Shown: positions 47,801-58,039 of the stretch, piece after piece
Layout: each line of letters begins with the position of its first letter
How positions within the stretch are numbered: the first letter of the stretch is position 1
NCBI RefSeq assembly: GCF_047495875.1
Contig: NC_092472.1
Span: 293,349 to 357,348, forward strand
Length of the DNA stretch: 64,000 nucleotides
Origin: Pithys albifrons albifrons
Lineage: Eukaryota; Chordata; Aves; Passeriformes; Thamnophilidae
Direction of reading: 5' to 3'
Translations under genes and position numbers: made by a program
The notes under the pieces: generated by a model
Seen by the model: only the letters and a program-made list of their open reading frames with translations
Told to the model about the DNA's origin: nothing
Database searches by the model: none

Positions 47801-48320
47801 GCTGACAAGTTACAGGCAAGGGAAAAAAACTTTTGAGCACTCATATTTGAACTGCTGGCCTCAGGAATACCAAGCAAGATCACTCCTCCAAGTGCTGTGT
47901 TACCGCTTCAGGCTAAGACAGAGTGATGTAATCCCAGAGAGATATTCCTCTCCTTTCCAGCTGCATTCAGCCAACATGAAACCCCTGAGCACTCTGCTTT
48001 GCCCTTCCCGAAGCAACAAGGGACCAAACCGTCCCTCACCCAGCCAAAACACCCTTTTGCCCACCAGGCTGAGAAACTGACTGGCCAGATCAGCTATACC
48101 TCTCAGCCCAACGTATTCCCAGTTCCAGGGAAAAACCTTCCCTTAGTTTGCTAGCAAAAATACCCAAAGGAACTGCTCCTTTTATCTTACCCGGTTGTTA
48201 GGAGTTTCAAAGGTCACTGAAGGAACCCTCCAAAATGTGCCGGCAGTAGAGAATTCCTGCAGGATGAAACTTCTTGCTCTGGAGTCCCTCGTGGTTCCAG
48301 GGTACTGGATTCTCTGATTC

Positions 48321-48336
48321 CACCTTTCGGGCGCCA
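48321..48336 (-). other. ERV-C primer-binding site, lysine-like
   Basis: The minus strand reads TGGCGCCCGAAAGGTG three bases inside the LTR. The first eleven bases match the tRNA-Lys3-type site; the rest diverges. Confidence 0.7.
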
Positions 48337-48339
48337 AAC

Positions 48340-48921
48340 TGATGCTGTGAATGACCCTTCCCCCCAAAAACAGGACTTCGAGCCACGTTAGTGTAGGGTA
48401 AGATAAAAAGTAAAGGTCCTTTAATATCACAGGGCCTACAGCCCACAGGAATACAGGATGACATGCATATGTCTTAGTTCTTGTTTCCATGGCTTTTATA
48501 ATAAGATCCCTCCAATCATTGCTTTACACATTTCTCAGTCCAGCCCCAGTCCCACCCCTGGTCCAACCCCCTGGAATTGGGTCTGGGGTCATCAAGACCC
48601 TCTGTCTTCATCAGCTCTTCTTCCTCAGGCACACAAAGGTCTCTTGGAGTTCATCCAATTCTGGCTTTTGGGTCACTCTGACCTGTGTTTATGTTTCATT
48701 CTGTGGGCCTTCTGATATCCTTCAGCTCTTTACCTTGGAAAGGAGTCTAAACAAGATTAATTAATTAAAGGAATTTGAGCTCCCTGTTCTGGGACAGGGG
48801 TAGTGATAGAAAGGCATTAAACTTAAACTGTTAGAAATATTAACTCTTTAAAAATCTACAACTACTGTGTTCCTAAAATCTACAAAATGTGAAAATCAGA
48901 ACAAAAACTCTTTCGGCATCA
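48340..48921 (-). repeat. ERV-C 5' LTR
   Basis: In minus orientation; pair of the LTR at 41796-42377, of equal length. Confidence 0.95.
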
Positions 48922-49680
48922 CAGGCTTCCTGCCTTTGCCTAAGCTAACCTGTGGAGAAAGGAAAATTCCAGAAGCCAATATCCAACAATTGCCAATAAA
49001 ACCTGATCAGCATTTATAACAGTGTTCACAGAAACTGAATGAAGCCTTGACAATTGAGCTGAATTAACCTCAGCACACAACATTTGTTTATCTTTTAACA
49101 TTCTTACCTTGCTTACAACAAATCCCCTTTATCTCTCACAGTTCTGAATGATCCTAGAAGCTGTGGAATGTGACAAATTTAGGGGATTCCTGCAGGAAGG
49201 GAAGTTTAACTTTCTTATAGCCAGAGAATTCTTCATTCAAATACTGTGAAGGTTTCTCCTGTAGCAAAAGCTCAGTCACCTCCCAGCCCAGGCTGCCTCT
49301 CATCTCTGACACTTCTCTGCTGTGCCCTCGGTGACTGCAGGCAGTGCCCTGAGCCCTGCTGGGCTGTGCACAGGATCTGCTCCTGGGCAGAGCTGTCTCT
49401 CTGCAGCGCTGCCCACGTGCCAGGAGCAACCTCTGTGCCAGGAGTCCAGCCCAGCTCAGCAGTACAGCAACAGCTCAAGGCATTTAATGGCCCTCTGGGG
49501 GGTTTGGTGCTGAGTCCCTGCACATCAGACCCTGAGGAAAGAAACCTCTTGAGGAGCCAAAGTCAGATTCAAACTATAAAGTTTCTTCTAGTGCTAATGG
49601 GTCCCACTGAGGGACCCAACTGAGAAAACATCTCCAGGATCTGGTTAGAGCACAAACCTGGAAACAGTGAGGAAAGGTCA
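48922..49680. other. LTR remnant and low-copy repeated segment, no gene
   Basis: 48922-49122 is the probable second half of the LTR split by ERV-C. 49235-49675 matches 24890-25260 and part of 41225-41345. No coding sequence is recognised. Confidence 0.5.
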
Positions 49681-51675
49681 CAGAATCACAGAATCATCAA
49701 GGTTGGAAGAGACTTTCAGGATCTTCTAGTTCAACTGTCAACCCAGCACTACTATAATCACCAATAAACTGTATCCAAGTGCCATCTGAACACTCTCAGA
49801 AAGTCCACCACCTCCCTGGGCTGCTCATTCCAATGCCTGAACACTCTCTCAGTGAAAAAAATATTTTTGAATATCTAACCTGAACCTCACCCAACAGAAT
49901 TTAAGGCCATTTCCTCTCTTCCTGTCACTATAGGTGTTAGAAGAGACCAACCCCATCTTCCTAAAATCTCCTTTTCAGTCTTTGTAGAGAGCAACAAGAT
50001 CCTCCCTGAGCCTCATCTTCTCCAAACTCCAGAACACCAGTTCCCTCAGCCCTTCCTCATGAGACTTTTTTTCCAGACCCTTCCCCAGCTCAGTTCCCTT
50101 CTCTGGACACGCTTCAGTCCCTTAATGTCCTTTTTGCAGGGAGGGGCCCAGAACTTGACACAGCACTCCAGGTGTGGCCTCACCAGTGCCCAGTACAGAA
50201 GGACAATCAGTTCCCTGGTTCTGCGGGCCACACTGTTCTCCATACAGGTGAGGATGTCATTGGGCTTCTTGCCCACCTGGGAACATTCTCACTCATATCC
50301 AGCTGCTCTCAAGCACGGCCCCCAAGTCCCTTCCTGCTGAGAACCTCTCAGGACACTCTGCCTCCAGCCTGGAGCATTTCATGGGGTTGTTGTGACCCAA
50401 GGGCAGGACCTAACATTTCACCTAATTGATCCAACCTGTCCAGGATCCATACGCAGAACTTTCCTGCCCTCCAGCAGATCCACAGTCACACCCACTCTGG
50501 TGTTGTCCATGAATTTACTGAAGTTGCACCCGATCCCATTCTCCAGATCATCAATAACAATGTCAAACAGGACCAGTCCCAACACTGAGCCTTGGGGAAC
50601 TCCATTCATGACCGGCCCCACCTGGATTTAGTTCCATTCCTCACTGCTCTCTGGGCCATCAGCTAGTTTTTCACCCAGCAAACAGTTCCTTCATCCAAGC
50701 CATGAGCTAAAGTAAACAAACTTTCACGGAGAAAAAGGACTTCACAGTACAAATCTATGAGATTCAAAGTGAAGACCTTTTATTTCACACAGCACACGGT
50801 TTATACAGGGTTAGAGGTACATCTTGCTGGCTAAAAATGTCTCATCCCAACACGCTAGAACTTCTAATTGGTTAAAAACCCATCTCTCACAAGTCCAGTG
50901 TTTGTATTATCTCATCCCAATGTTTTGAGGTCCATGTCCAGAGATCAGGAAGGCAGTTGAGATGTTCTCATGAAAACATTTGCAAGGAGTGACCGTCGCC
51001 TACCGGACAAACAGCAGGTGTGTGTCCTTGCAAGCTGAAGTATCTGCATGATTCTCACAGAGCTGAAGCAGTTTGGATTGCTCAGAAATTCACTTTTTGC
51101 AAGCAATCTCACAACAATGAGCAGCCAGTTTCTCCAGGAGATCCTGTGGGAGGTGGTGCCAAAGGCTTTACTGAATTCTAGAGAGATACATCCATGGTCT
51201 TTCCCTCATCTCCTGAGTTGGTAATTTTGTCATAGAAAGGGATCATGTTGGTCAGGCAGGACCTGCCTTTCTCAAACCCACACTGACTGGGCCTGATCTC
51301 CTGGTTGTCCTGTTTGTGCTGTGTGATGGCACTCAGGATGATCTGCTCCGTGAACTTCTGTGGCACTTAGGTCAGCCTGACAGGCCTGGAGTTCCTCAGA
51401 TCTTCCTTCCAGCCTTCCTTGTGGATGGGCATCACATTTTCTGATTTTCAGTCAGCTAGGACTTCTCCAGTTCACCAGAACTGCTGGGAAATGAGCGAAA
51501 ATGGCTTGGCCAGCTCTTTTTCCAGCTCCCTTAGTACTCTCGGGTGTATCCCATCTAAGCCCAGGAACTTGTGGGGGTCTCACTGTCAGAGCAGGTCACT
51601 GACCATTTCCTTCTGGATTGCGGGGACTTCACTCAGTTCCCCATCACTAACTTCCAGCCATGGGAACTGGGTATC
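49681..51675 (-). mobile_element. CR1 LINE, 3' part, split by a solo LTR
   Basis: It reads on the minus strand. Decayed RT sequence appears in order: an FEKGRSCLTN-type block (51178-51366), a GVPQGSVLG block (near 50600) and a [11 protein letters not shown] block (near 50170). The CR1 tail follows and ends at 49681. The solo LTR at 50708-51116 interrupts it. ERV-D cuts the 5' side at 51676. No frame is intact. Confidence 0.9.
50708..51116 (-). repeat. Solo LTR with ATGAGC target duplication
   Basis: Same family as 14385-14792 and of nearly equal length (409 bp). ATGAGC lies at 50702-50707 and 51117-51122, inside the CR1 element. This confirms the TG...TA ends and the 6-bp duplication for this family. 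Confidence 0.95.
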
Positions 51676-52409
51676 TGTCTCAGTTCAGCAGCGAGGACCA
51701 GTCTATCACTGTATGGGTGTGACCAAAGCTGTGTATTCTACACCCTCTACGTAATGTCTCATGAACTGTTAATAAGGGAACACTTGCAGCAGTTGCCCAG
51801 GGTACACCTGACCCCTCAGGCTACAAGCTGGGTGTTATAGAACCCTGGGAGATAGGGTCTTCATATCTTCATACCAATGACTCAGGTGTGATAACTATGG
51901 GGAGGCCTTAGCACTCTGACACCAAGCCTGATGGGTCATGTCTGCTAATGGGCCATTAAAGAATCCAAAAACATTCCATGACTCAAAGAGTAAATCACCC
52001 ATTGTGGAAATCCCCACTCTGGGGGCGGTACTGGGCATTCCCACCTGAACCAGAGGGTATATAATCTTGGTGTTTGGGGACTTCATCGGATCCAGGAGAG
52101 GACCAGAACCTTGACAGGACTCCAACCACCACTCTCGATCAGACTATGACCATCTTCCGCATCAACAGGTTTTCCCTTTCTTTTACTTTAGACTCAGCAG
52201 AACCATGTGGAGCTCAGCACAGGGGCTGAAGAACACCATTCTATTTGTGCCCTAGGGTGCTGGGATATACATCTGGGGTTTGTGGACTAAAACAAATTTT
52301 TCTTTGTATCATTGCATTTATTGCAATATATTTATTAAATTGTAATTCTGACTTATGGAGTATTGGGTTGAGTTCATTTCTCCTGCTGGTTTACCTTTAA
52401 ACCAGCACA
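51676..52409 (+). repeat. ERV-D 5' LTR
   Basis: A 734-bp LTR that aligns with the solo LTR at 37703-38425 along its whole length. A tatataatc TATA-like box lies near 52059. TGGCACC begins at 52414, where a primer-binding site is expected; the tRNA is not identified. Confidence 0.8.
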
Positions 52410-52666
52410 TTTCTGGCACCCTATGCGAGGAAGGGGAGAGAAATCAGAATTACAATTTCATTTTAACCATTTGTGTATTTGGATACAGAAACTCCCTGAT
52501 CACCATGTTGCGTGATGTATGCACATGGATGTTATATCTGAGCCTGTTCATATTCCTGCATATGGGGAACTAAGTACCTATTTTGATACTCTCTTTAAGA
52601 CCAGGGAGAGGGATCAAAATTGCTTTATTAATATATTACGTTTAACTCATCATAACATCAGAGGCT

Positions 52667-54005
52667 GTGAGTTTCTTTGTGAATGTATATTCAGTCTTGA
52701 TTGCCTGTCCTGGTTTGGGTTGCTACCTCTTGAATCTCATTAAAAATCACACCCAGCCTGTGGGGAGAACAGGAGGCAATGGTTGTTTCCACTCTTTTAC
52801 CTCGCCCTTCCCCTTCAGACCTGCTACAACAGTCTTTGAGAATATTGAACTTCCTTTTGATGTTAAGGATAGGGTAATGTTGTTAGTGTTTCTCTGTCTC
52901 CTCTGTACCATCTACACCATGTTTAGGGTCAGAACAGAGCCTTCTAGGGAGGTTTTCTGAAGGTCTGCCCTGGAAAAGGATAATACTGAGTGGGACAGGA
53001 AGTGGGAGGACATGAGGCAGTGTTCGGAGTGTTTCACCCCTGAACAACTGCAGGACCCTGTTTGAATAATAAGCTTCGTGAAAGGAAGATGCTCTGGCAG
53101 CCCCAGAGATGTGCAGCTCACAACAGCCTGCTGGGCCCTGGCCACTGCCTACCGCACACTGCTTGGTGTGGTACAGCATCGTCTGGAGGAGGAGACAAGG
53201 AGCAAATCCACAGGCACCATGTCCGCCCAAACCATGGCTGAGGCAGAGGGAAAAAGAAATACATCAACTAGCACCATGTCCATGCAAACCATTGAGAAGC
53301 CAGAAGGAAAACCAAAACCGATAGCAGTCACCCCTGTCCAGAAAAGAAAATCAAAGACCAAGCCAGTTCACACAGTGAATGATGAGGAATAGGTAGGACC
53401 TTCATATCCAGCAGAAGGAACAGAGCCAGAAACAATCACCCGGTCCCTATCCTTGGGTGAGCTGTGTGAGCTCAGGAGAGAGTTCACGTGACAGGTAAAT
53501 GAGTCCATCTTGACCTGGCCATCTGAGACACTGTGGTCAATGATACAATTCTAGATGAGAATGAAGCAAGGCAGCTGGGATCCCTGTCTCGAGATGTGAT
53601 CATTGATCAGGGGATTGGAAAGAGTCAGGAAACTCTCAGCCTCTGTCAGCAACTGTTGTCAAGTGTGAGGGAGACATATCTTTGTATAGAGGATCTCCAC
53701 ATACAGCAAGGACAGTGGAACACAATCGAACAAGGTATCTGGTGCTTAAGGGAATTGGCTGTACTGGAGATAATCTTTTCAGAGGTTGAGAGATTCCCTA
53801 AAAGTCCAGAGGGTGTACAGTGCACATCCCGGATGTGGTTAAAATTTGCATGGGTCAGGCCAGAAATGTATTCCCGCTACATAGCAACGTTGCAGTGGAG
53901 AGTGTTGCCGCCCACTGACTCCAGTGGGTCCAGAAGAACCACGTGACACCGGACTCAGAAGTCAAACAACTACAAGCCCAGCATCTCACCTGGAAAGGGC
54001 TTCGG
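52667..54005 (+). pseudogene. gag: ERV-D gag remnant
   Basis: Pieces in several frames. 52667-52960 holds a hydrophobic segment (about VMLLVFLCLLCTIYTMF) that matches the membrane-like N-terminus of the ERV-F gag frame. 53200-53392 has the linker PVQKRKSKTKP, nearly as in ERV-F. 53533-53946 resembles the capsid-like region of ERV-E and ERV-F (the LGSLSRDV and CLRELAVLEIIF blocks). Stops and shifts separate them. The sequence then loses similarity up to 54128. Confidence 0.8.
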
Positions 54006-54128
54006 ATTTTACCTTATAAGTACACGTTTCTAACCTCAGCCTATGGAGTCAGATGTGTTGTGCCCAGGGCAGGGTTACCTCGGGTTATATATGTTGTCTA
54101 ATTTGAATAAAGTTGGGATTTGCCTGAA

Positions 54129-54651
54129 TGTAATGGTTTGACCCATGGCTTCCTCAGTAACCATTGTATCTAAGGAATTTACAAGTATTCCACACGTGTC
54201 TTCCACGTAGCAGGAGGGCAGTGGTTTTGCTTTCTTCTCTCTTGGCCGAGGAGCTGGTGGGAGGTGGTTGGAGTCTGGTCCCTCCGGTTGTTGGTGGTTC
54301 TCCTGTCCTGGGTGAGATTGTTTCATTCTCGTTCCCCTTCCTTGAGGTTTTTAATGGTGTTTGTTTTGATTCATTTGGTTTCTTTAGGTTGGTTGGTGTC
54401 TTCCCTATTTTCTGGCTAATCAATCCCCTTTTCTCCCTTCGCCTCTCCCCTGGGGGGTGGGATCCTATGTATTGTGTATACAGTGTGATTTGTAAATGTT
54501 AGAAAATATAATTTATTCTTTTTATTCAGTTCAGTTTTTTTAGAGTGCGTTTCTTTTCAGTAATTTTTTTCCTTTCCTTTGCTGGGAAAGTTCTGGGAGG
54601 GCGAAAGGGGGCCAGTCCAGGGTTGGCAACAGCTAAGCCAAACCTGCGACA
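54129..54651 (+). repeat. ERV-E 5' LTR
   Basis: Begins TGTAATGGTTTGACCC and ends aacctgcgaca, 523 bp. The primer site follows after four bases. The start is of the style common in avian ERVL LTRs. Confidence 0.75.
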
Positions 54652-54655
54652 TTAT

Positions 54656-54673
54656 TGGAGGTCCCACTGAGAT
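54656..54673 (+). other. ERV-E primer-binding site, threonine-like
   Basis: TGGAGGTCCCACTGAGAT differs at two positions from the expected complement of a tRNA-Thr 3' end. Confidence 0.65.
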
Positions 54674-54853
54674 ATGACCTTGGATTGTTTTGTAAATAGT
54701 TCTCTGTTTAGAGAACAGTGTCCGGGAGAACTGCCAGCTGAAGTGGTATTTTCAAAACAATCACTGGGAAGGCAGCCAAGAGTACCTTGTTGATATAAAG
54801 AAGGTTTTTGTTTGGGAACAGAGGACTCAGGCATAAGGTAAACAATAGAAAGA

Positions 54854-55510
54854 ATGGGTTTTACCCTTTTTAGCAAATACCTGAGAGGTACCAGAGGAGG
54901 TCACTCCAATCATGCTGGCATGGCCTGGCAGTTTCTTGTAGTGAAAGGCCTCCTGTTAAGTGTCTTTCTATTCTTTTACATACTGATGGTGGTAACACTT
55001 ACTCCCACTCTGAGAGGTCTCCTAGGGATGTACCTCAGTCTATCTGATGATTGCCATCCATGTAAGGCCCTCCTGAATCTTGGCATTAAAGGCCTGTTAA
55101 AATGTGGCATTAAAGGCCTGTTAAAACATGACATTAACAGCCTATTAAGAGAGATCCCTACTGTTACAATTGGTCCCAGTTATTACCTAAATTGTATTGT
55201 GACAGCACTAGTGTTTATGAAGGTAATGAAACTGTTGTATAAGATTGGAAGAATGCTGGCACTTCGGTGCTTCCCTTGTTTCAGATCTAAGAAAGGCTAT
55301 GCCTCTGGGGGACTCGCTGGAACTTTGGAAGGGGCTTCGGACAGGCCAATCCCTGGCTGGGATGGGGCTTGGTTGGATCTCGGTAAAGTGCTAGGGCGTA
55401 TCTCACTCCCCGTTAATTGGAAGTTCACGCCAGAAGAAGTGTGTGACTCTGCTGAGGTGGCCCGCTGTTTATCAGAAGAGTGTTTTTCCTTCGAGGACCG
55501 GTATATGTGA
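54854..55510 (+). CDS. ERV-E leader ORF, membrane protein, 218 codons
   Basis: An open frame between the primer site and gag. It starts MGFTLFS and has one strong membrane span at about residues 28-50 and a second hydrophobic stretch at about 115-135, followed by Cys/basic residues (CFPCFRSKK). In between, a GIKGLLK-type unit is repeated about three times. It is in the gag frame but two stops separate it. It resembles no protein I know. Hydrophobic leader frames also exist in ERV-F (61073-61432) and ERV-D. It may be the N-terminal part of an extended Gag, or a separate protein. Confidence 0.55.
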   Translation: MGFTLFSKYLRGTRGGHSNHAGMAWQFLVVKGLLLSVFLFFYILMVVTLTPTLRGLLGMYLSLSDDCHPCKALLNLGIKGLLKCGIKGLLKHDINSLLREIPTVTIGPSYYLNCIVTALVFMKVMKLLYKIGRMLALRCFPCFRSKKGYASGGLAGTLEGASDRPIPGWDGAWLDLGKVLGRISLPVNWKFTPEEVCDSAEVARCLSEECFSFEDRYM

Positions 55511-55555
55511 GTCTCTGCTTTGTGTTGGGGCCTGGCTAGTGCTTATTGATTTGCC

Positions 55556-56503
55556 ATGAACCACTGTCAATGGCTTGAGGACAGGATAGAAAATGGAAAT
55601 ATGCCGTCCGAGACCCGTGTAGTTCCCGTTCAGACTACCGAAAGTGGAGTCCAAACACAGCATGAGGCCAATGCTGTTTCTGAGACCCAGACTCAAGCCG
55701 AGGTCAACAAAGCCCCTGTTCACTCTGTAGAAACCCAAACTCAAGCTGCAGACCCAGACATGGCTATCTCCACTGTCCCTGCTAAAACTACAGTTGAAAC
55801 TCAGACTCAAACCGAGGCCAACAAAGCCCCCGTTCACTCTGCGGAGACCCAAACTCAAGTAGCTGAAACTAATACAGCTTCCGTCCGCTCTGTAGAAACC
55901 CAAACTCAAGTTGCTGAAGCTAATACAGTCTCTGTTTGCTCGGCAGAAACCCAAACTCAGGCTGCAAATTTGGACAAGGCTATTTCTGCTGTCCCCGCTA
56001 CAACCACGGCTGAAACCCAGACACAAGCTGAAGCTAATACAGCTTTCGTTTGCTCTGTAGAGATTCAGACTCAAGCCGTAGATCTGGAGGTTGCCATCTC
56101 TATTAAGCCTGCTAAGACCACAGTTGAAGTGCAGACTCAGGCCAACGCTAATACAACTCCCATTTGCTCTGTAGACACTCAAAGGCGAGCTGAAGATCTG
56201 GAAGTTGTCATCCCTACTAAGCCCACCAAGACCACAGTCGAAGCTCAGACTCAAGCCGATGCGAATACAGTCCCTATTCGCTCTGTGGGAACTCAAACTG
56301 AAGTTATGGACCGGAAGATTATCATTGCCCCCATAAAGAAGAAAACAACGAGAACGAAGGAGACTACAAAACCCATAGAGCCACCTCTGCAATTAGAACG
56401 AGAAGAAGAAGAAGAGGAACAAGAAGAAGAAGAAGAAGCAGACGAAGAAGCAGCTGTGAGAGAGGAAGAAACTGCTGTGACGATGGAAGGAGCGATGGCA
56501 TGA
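55556..56503 (+). CDS. gag: ERV-E Gag N-terminal part with TQT repeats
   Basis: 315 codons. Most of the protein is a repeat array in which an ETQTQ core recurs every 15-30 residues: eight exact TQT copies and about five degenerate ones, spaced by Ala, Asn, Val and Pro-rich linkers. The last copy reads VGTQTE. TQT is the anchor of the binding motif for dynein light chain LC8. A Glu-rich tail follows (about residues 280-310). The frame ends with TGA at 56501-56503, and the capsid-like part continues in another frame, so either a frameshift or an indel joins them. No matrix domain is recognised. Confidence 0.7.
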   Translation: MNHCQWLEDRIENGNMPSETRVVPVQTTESGVQTQHEANAVSETQTQAEVNKAPVHSVETQTQAADPDMAISTVPAKTTVETQTQTEANKAPVHSAETQTQVAETNTASVRSVETQTQVAEANTVSVCSAETQTQAANLDKAISAVPATTTAETQTQAEANTAFVCSVEIQTQAVDLEVAISIKPAKTTVEVQTQANANTTPICSVDTQRRAEDLEVVIPTKPTKTTVEAQTQADANTVPIRSVGTQTEVMDRKIIIAPIKKKTTRTKETTKPIEPPLQLEREEEEEEQEEEEEADEEAAVREEETAVTMEGAMA

Positions 56504-56654
56504 GAGGAAAGAATAGTCACAGTAGAGGAGGGAGCAGCCGCCAAGGAGGGAGAAGTGGTCACAAGAGATGGGGCACACCTAATGGGACTGGGGGCACGTC
56601 CAAAAGAGACCAGAGGCATGCCGGAGAAAGGAAAGGGACGGTGCGAGCATCCTG

Positions 56655-57987
56655 AGATAGAATAACATTCGACGATTGGTGCTCTGACTACATACGCAGC
56701 TACCCAGTGGAGGAAGAGAGGAGGTCATCGCGTTTCCGTCAGCCTGAGGAAGGACCGTTTCAGCCTCTCCAAAGGCAACCCTCCTTTGGAGGTGTGATTC
56801 CACCTCCCCGTACTAGACCTACATTTGAGGGAAAAGATGACCAGGGAAGGCTCTTACCCTGGCCTTCCAAGGACTATGTGCTACCTCCATTCATTGGACC
56901 TGATGAACAATGCAGGAGCTCCCTTTCACGGGGTGCACGAGCTAGGAGTCTTTCTCCGTGGCTTGAACGAAGTAGAAGTCTCTCTCCATGGCGTGGACAA
57001 CGTAGGAGCCCATCCTCCCGGAGTGAACACCATAGAAGCTTGTCCTCACAGCGCAAACAATCCCCACCTTCGCGTGAGAGGGTCAGAAAGGAAGTGAGAG
57101 AGGTTCCACGGAGGAGTGGAAGAGTAAAAACACAGGTAGAGAGAATAGTACGTGGGAGAGATGGACAGGAAATAATGAGGAAAAGTGAAATTATACAATC
57201 ATTGACCCCGAAGGAGATTCGAGATATACGAAGGGATTACAGTCGGTGGCCCGATGAACGCATCCTCACCTGGCTGGTGCGATGTTGGGACCAGGGGGCC
57301 AGTAGTCATGTGCTGGAAGGTCATGAAGCACAACAATTGGGATCTCTTGCCCGAGACTGTGAAATAGAACAGGAAATGGGACAGGGGGAGATGGCATACA
57401 GTCTCTGGACCCGAATCCTCCATGCCATGAGGGCAAGATACCCATTTAAAGAGTATTTGGTGAGTGTTCTGAGAGAGTGGAATACTGCAGAAGAAGGCAT
57501 CCAGTATCTGCGGGAACTGGCCATGCTGGAGATTATATACTCCGATCCAAATTACTATGACATCTTGGTCCCAGAGAAGATGCCATGCACACAGCCGATG
57601 TGGGATAAGGTGATGGATGGGGCCCCTAAGTCTTATATGCCGTGTCTGATATCTGCATACCCTCTAAGTATGGACGAGAATGAGATACACGTTGACAGAA
57701 TGTGTCACTGGATACGGAGAATATCGGAAACCATGAGGGTCCCCTCTAAATACCAGCATTCTTCCCTCTACAGTGGGGAAAGGGTAGAGAGGAATGCTAG
57801 ATGTTCTGTGTATGAAGAAGAACCTAGAGGTAAAGGTTCTAGAGGTCACAAAGAAAGGTCTCGTTCTCATTCTCGTTCTAGTTCTCGTTCTCATTCTCGT
57901 TCAAGTTCCCGTTCCCGTTCTTGGTCCCGTTCCCATTCTTGGTCATCTCATGCAGCACGAGGGAAAACTGGAAGCCCCAGGAGTTAG
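56655..57987 (+). CDS. gag: ERV-E Gag capsid part with RS-rich ends
   Basis: Open in one frame from about 56655, with no early ATG, so it is probably read as a continuation of the upstream gag. Order: a Pro/Arg region; a first RS-rich block (about 56920-57060, SRSLSPW-like repeats); a capsid-like domain (about 57200-57660, with a YLRELAMLEIIY block shared with ERV-D and ERV-F); then a C-terminal tail of about 35 residues that is almost only Arg and Ser (about 57855-57945). No CCHC zinc knuckle is present. RS tails are known from splicing factors and some viral nucleoproteins, where they bind RNA and are phosphorylated. Confidence 0.75.
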
Positions 57988-58039
57988 ACACAGAGTGAGC
58001 ATAGTGTCTTATGGACTGTTCTGTGGGAACTAGGGGAAA

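Larger units (their letters stand above)
41796..48921 (-). mobile_element. ERV-C: young gag-only, non-autonomous provirus
   Basis: A 7.13 kb element with 582-bp LTRs at 41796-42377 and 48340-48921, TGATGC...GCATCA ends, a lysine-type primer site and a polypurine tract (minus strand AAAGGGGGGACT by the left LTR). The LTRs differ at about eight positions (about 1.4%). The flanks share CAGG. Two long gag-like frames fill 44890-47800; no protease, RT, integrase or env was found. The LTR pair and priming sites appear functional, so movement would have relied on enzymes supplied in trans. Confidence 0.9.
51676..54128 (+). mobile_element. ERV-D: class III-like ERV, 5' part only
   Basis: The 5' LTR (51676-52409, TGTCTC...GCACA) is followed by a TGGCACC primer-like site and a decayed gag region. 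It inserted into the CR1 element and was itself cut by ERV-E at 54129. A solo LTR of the same family is at 37703-38425. Its gag is closest to that of ERV-F. Confidence 0.8.
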
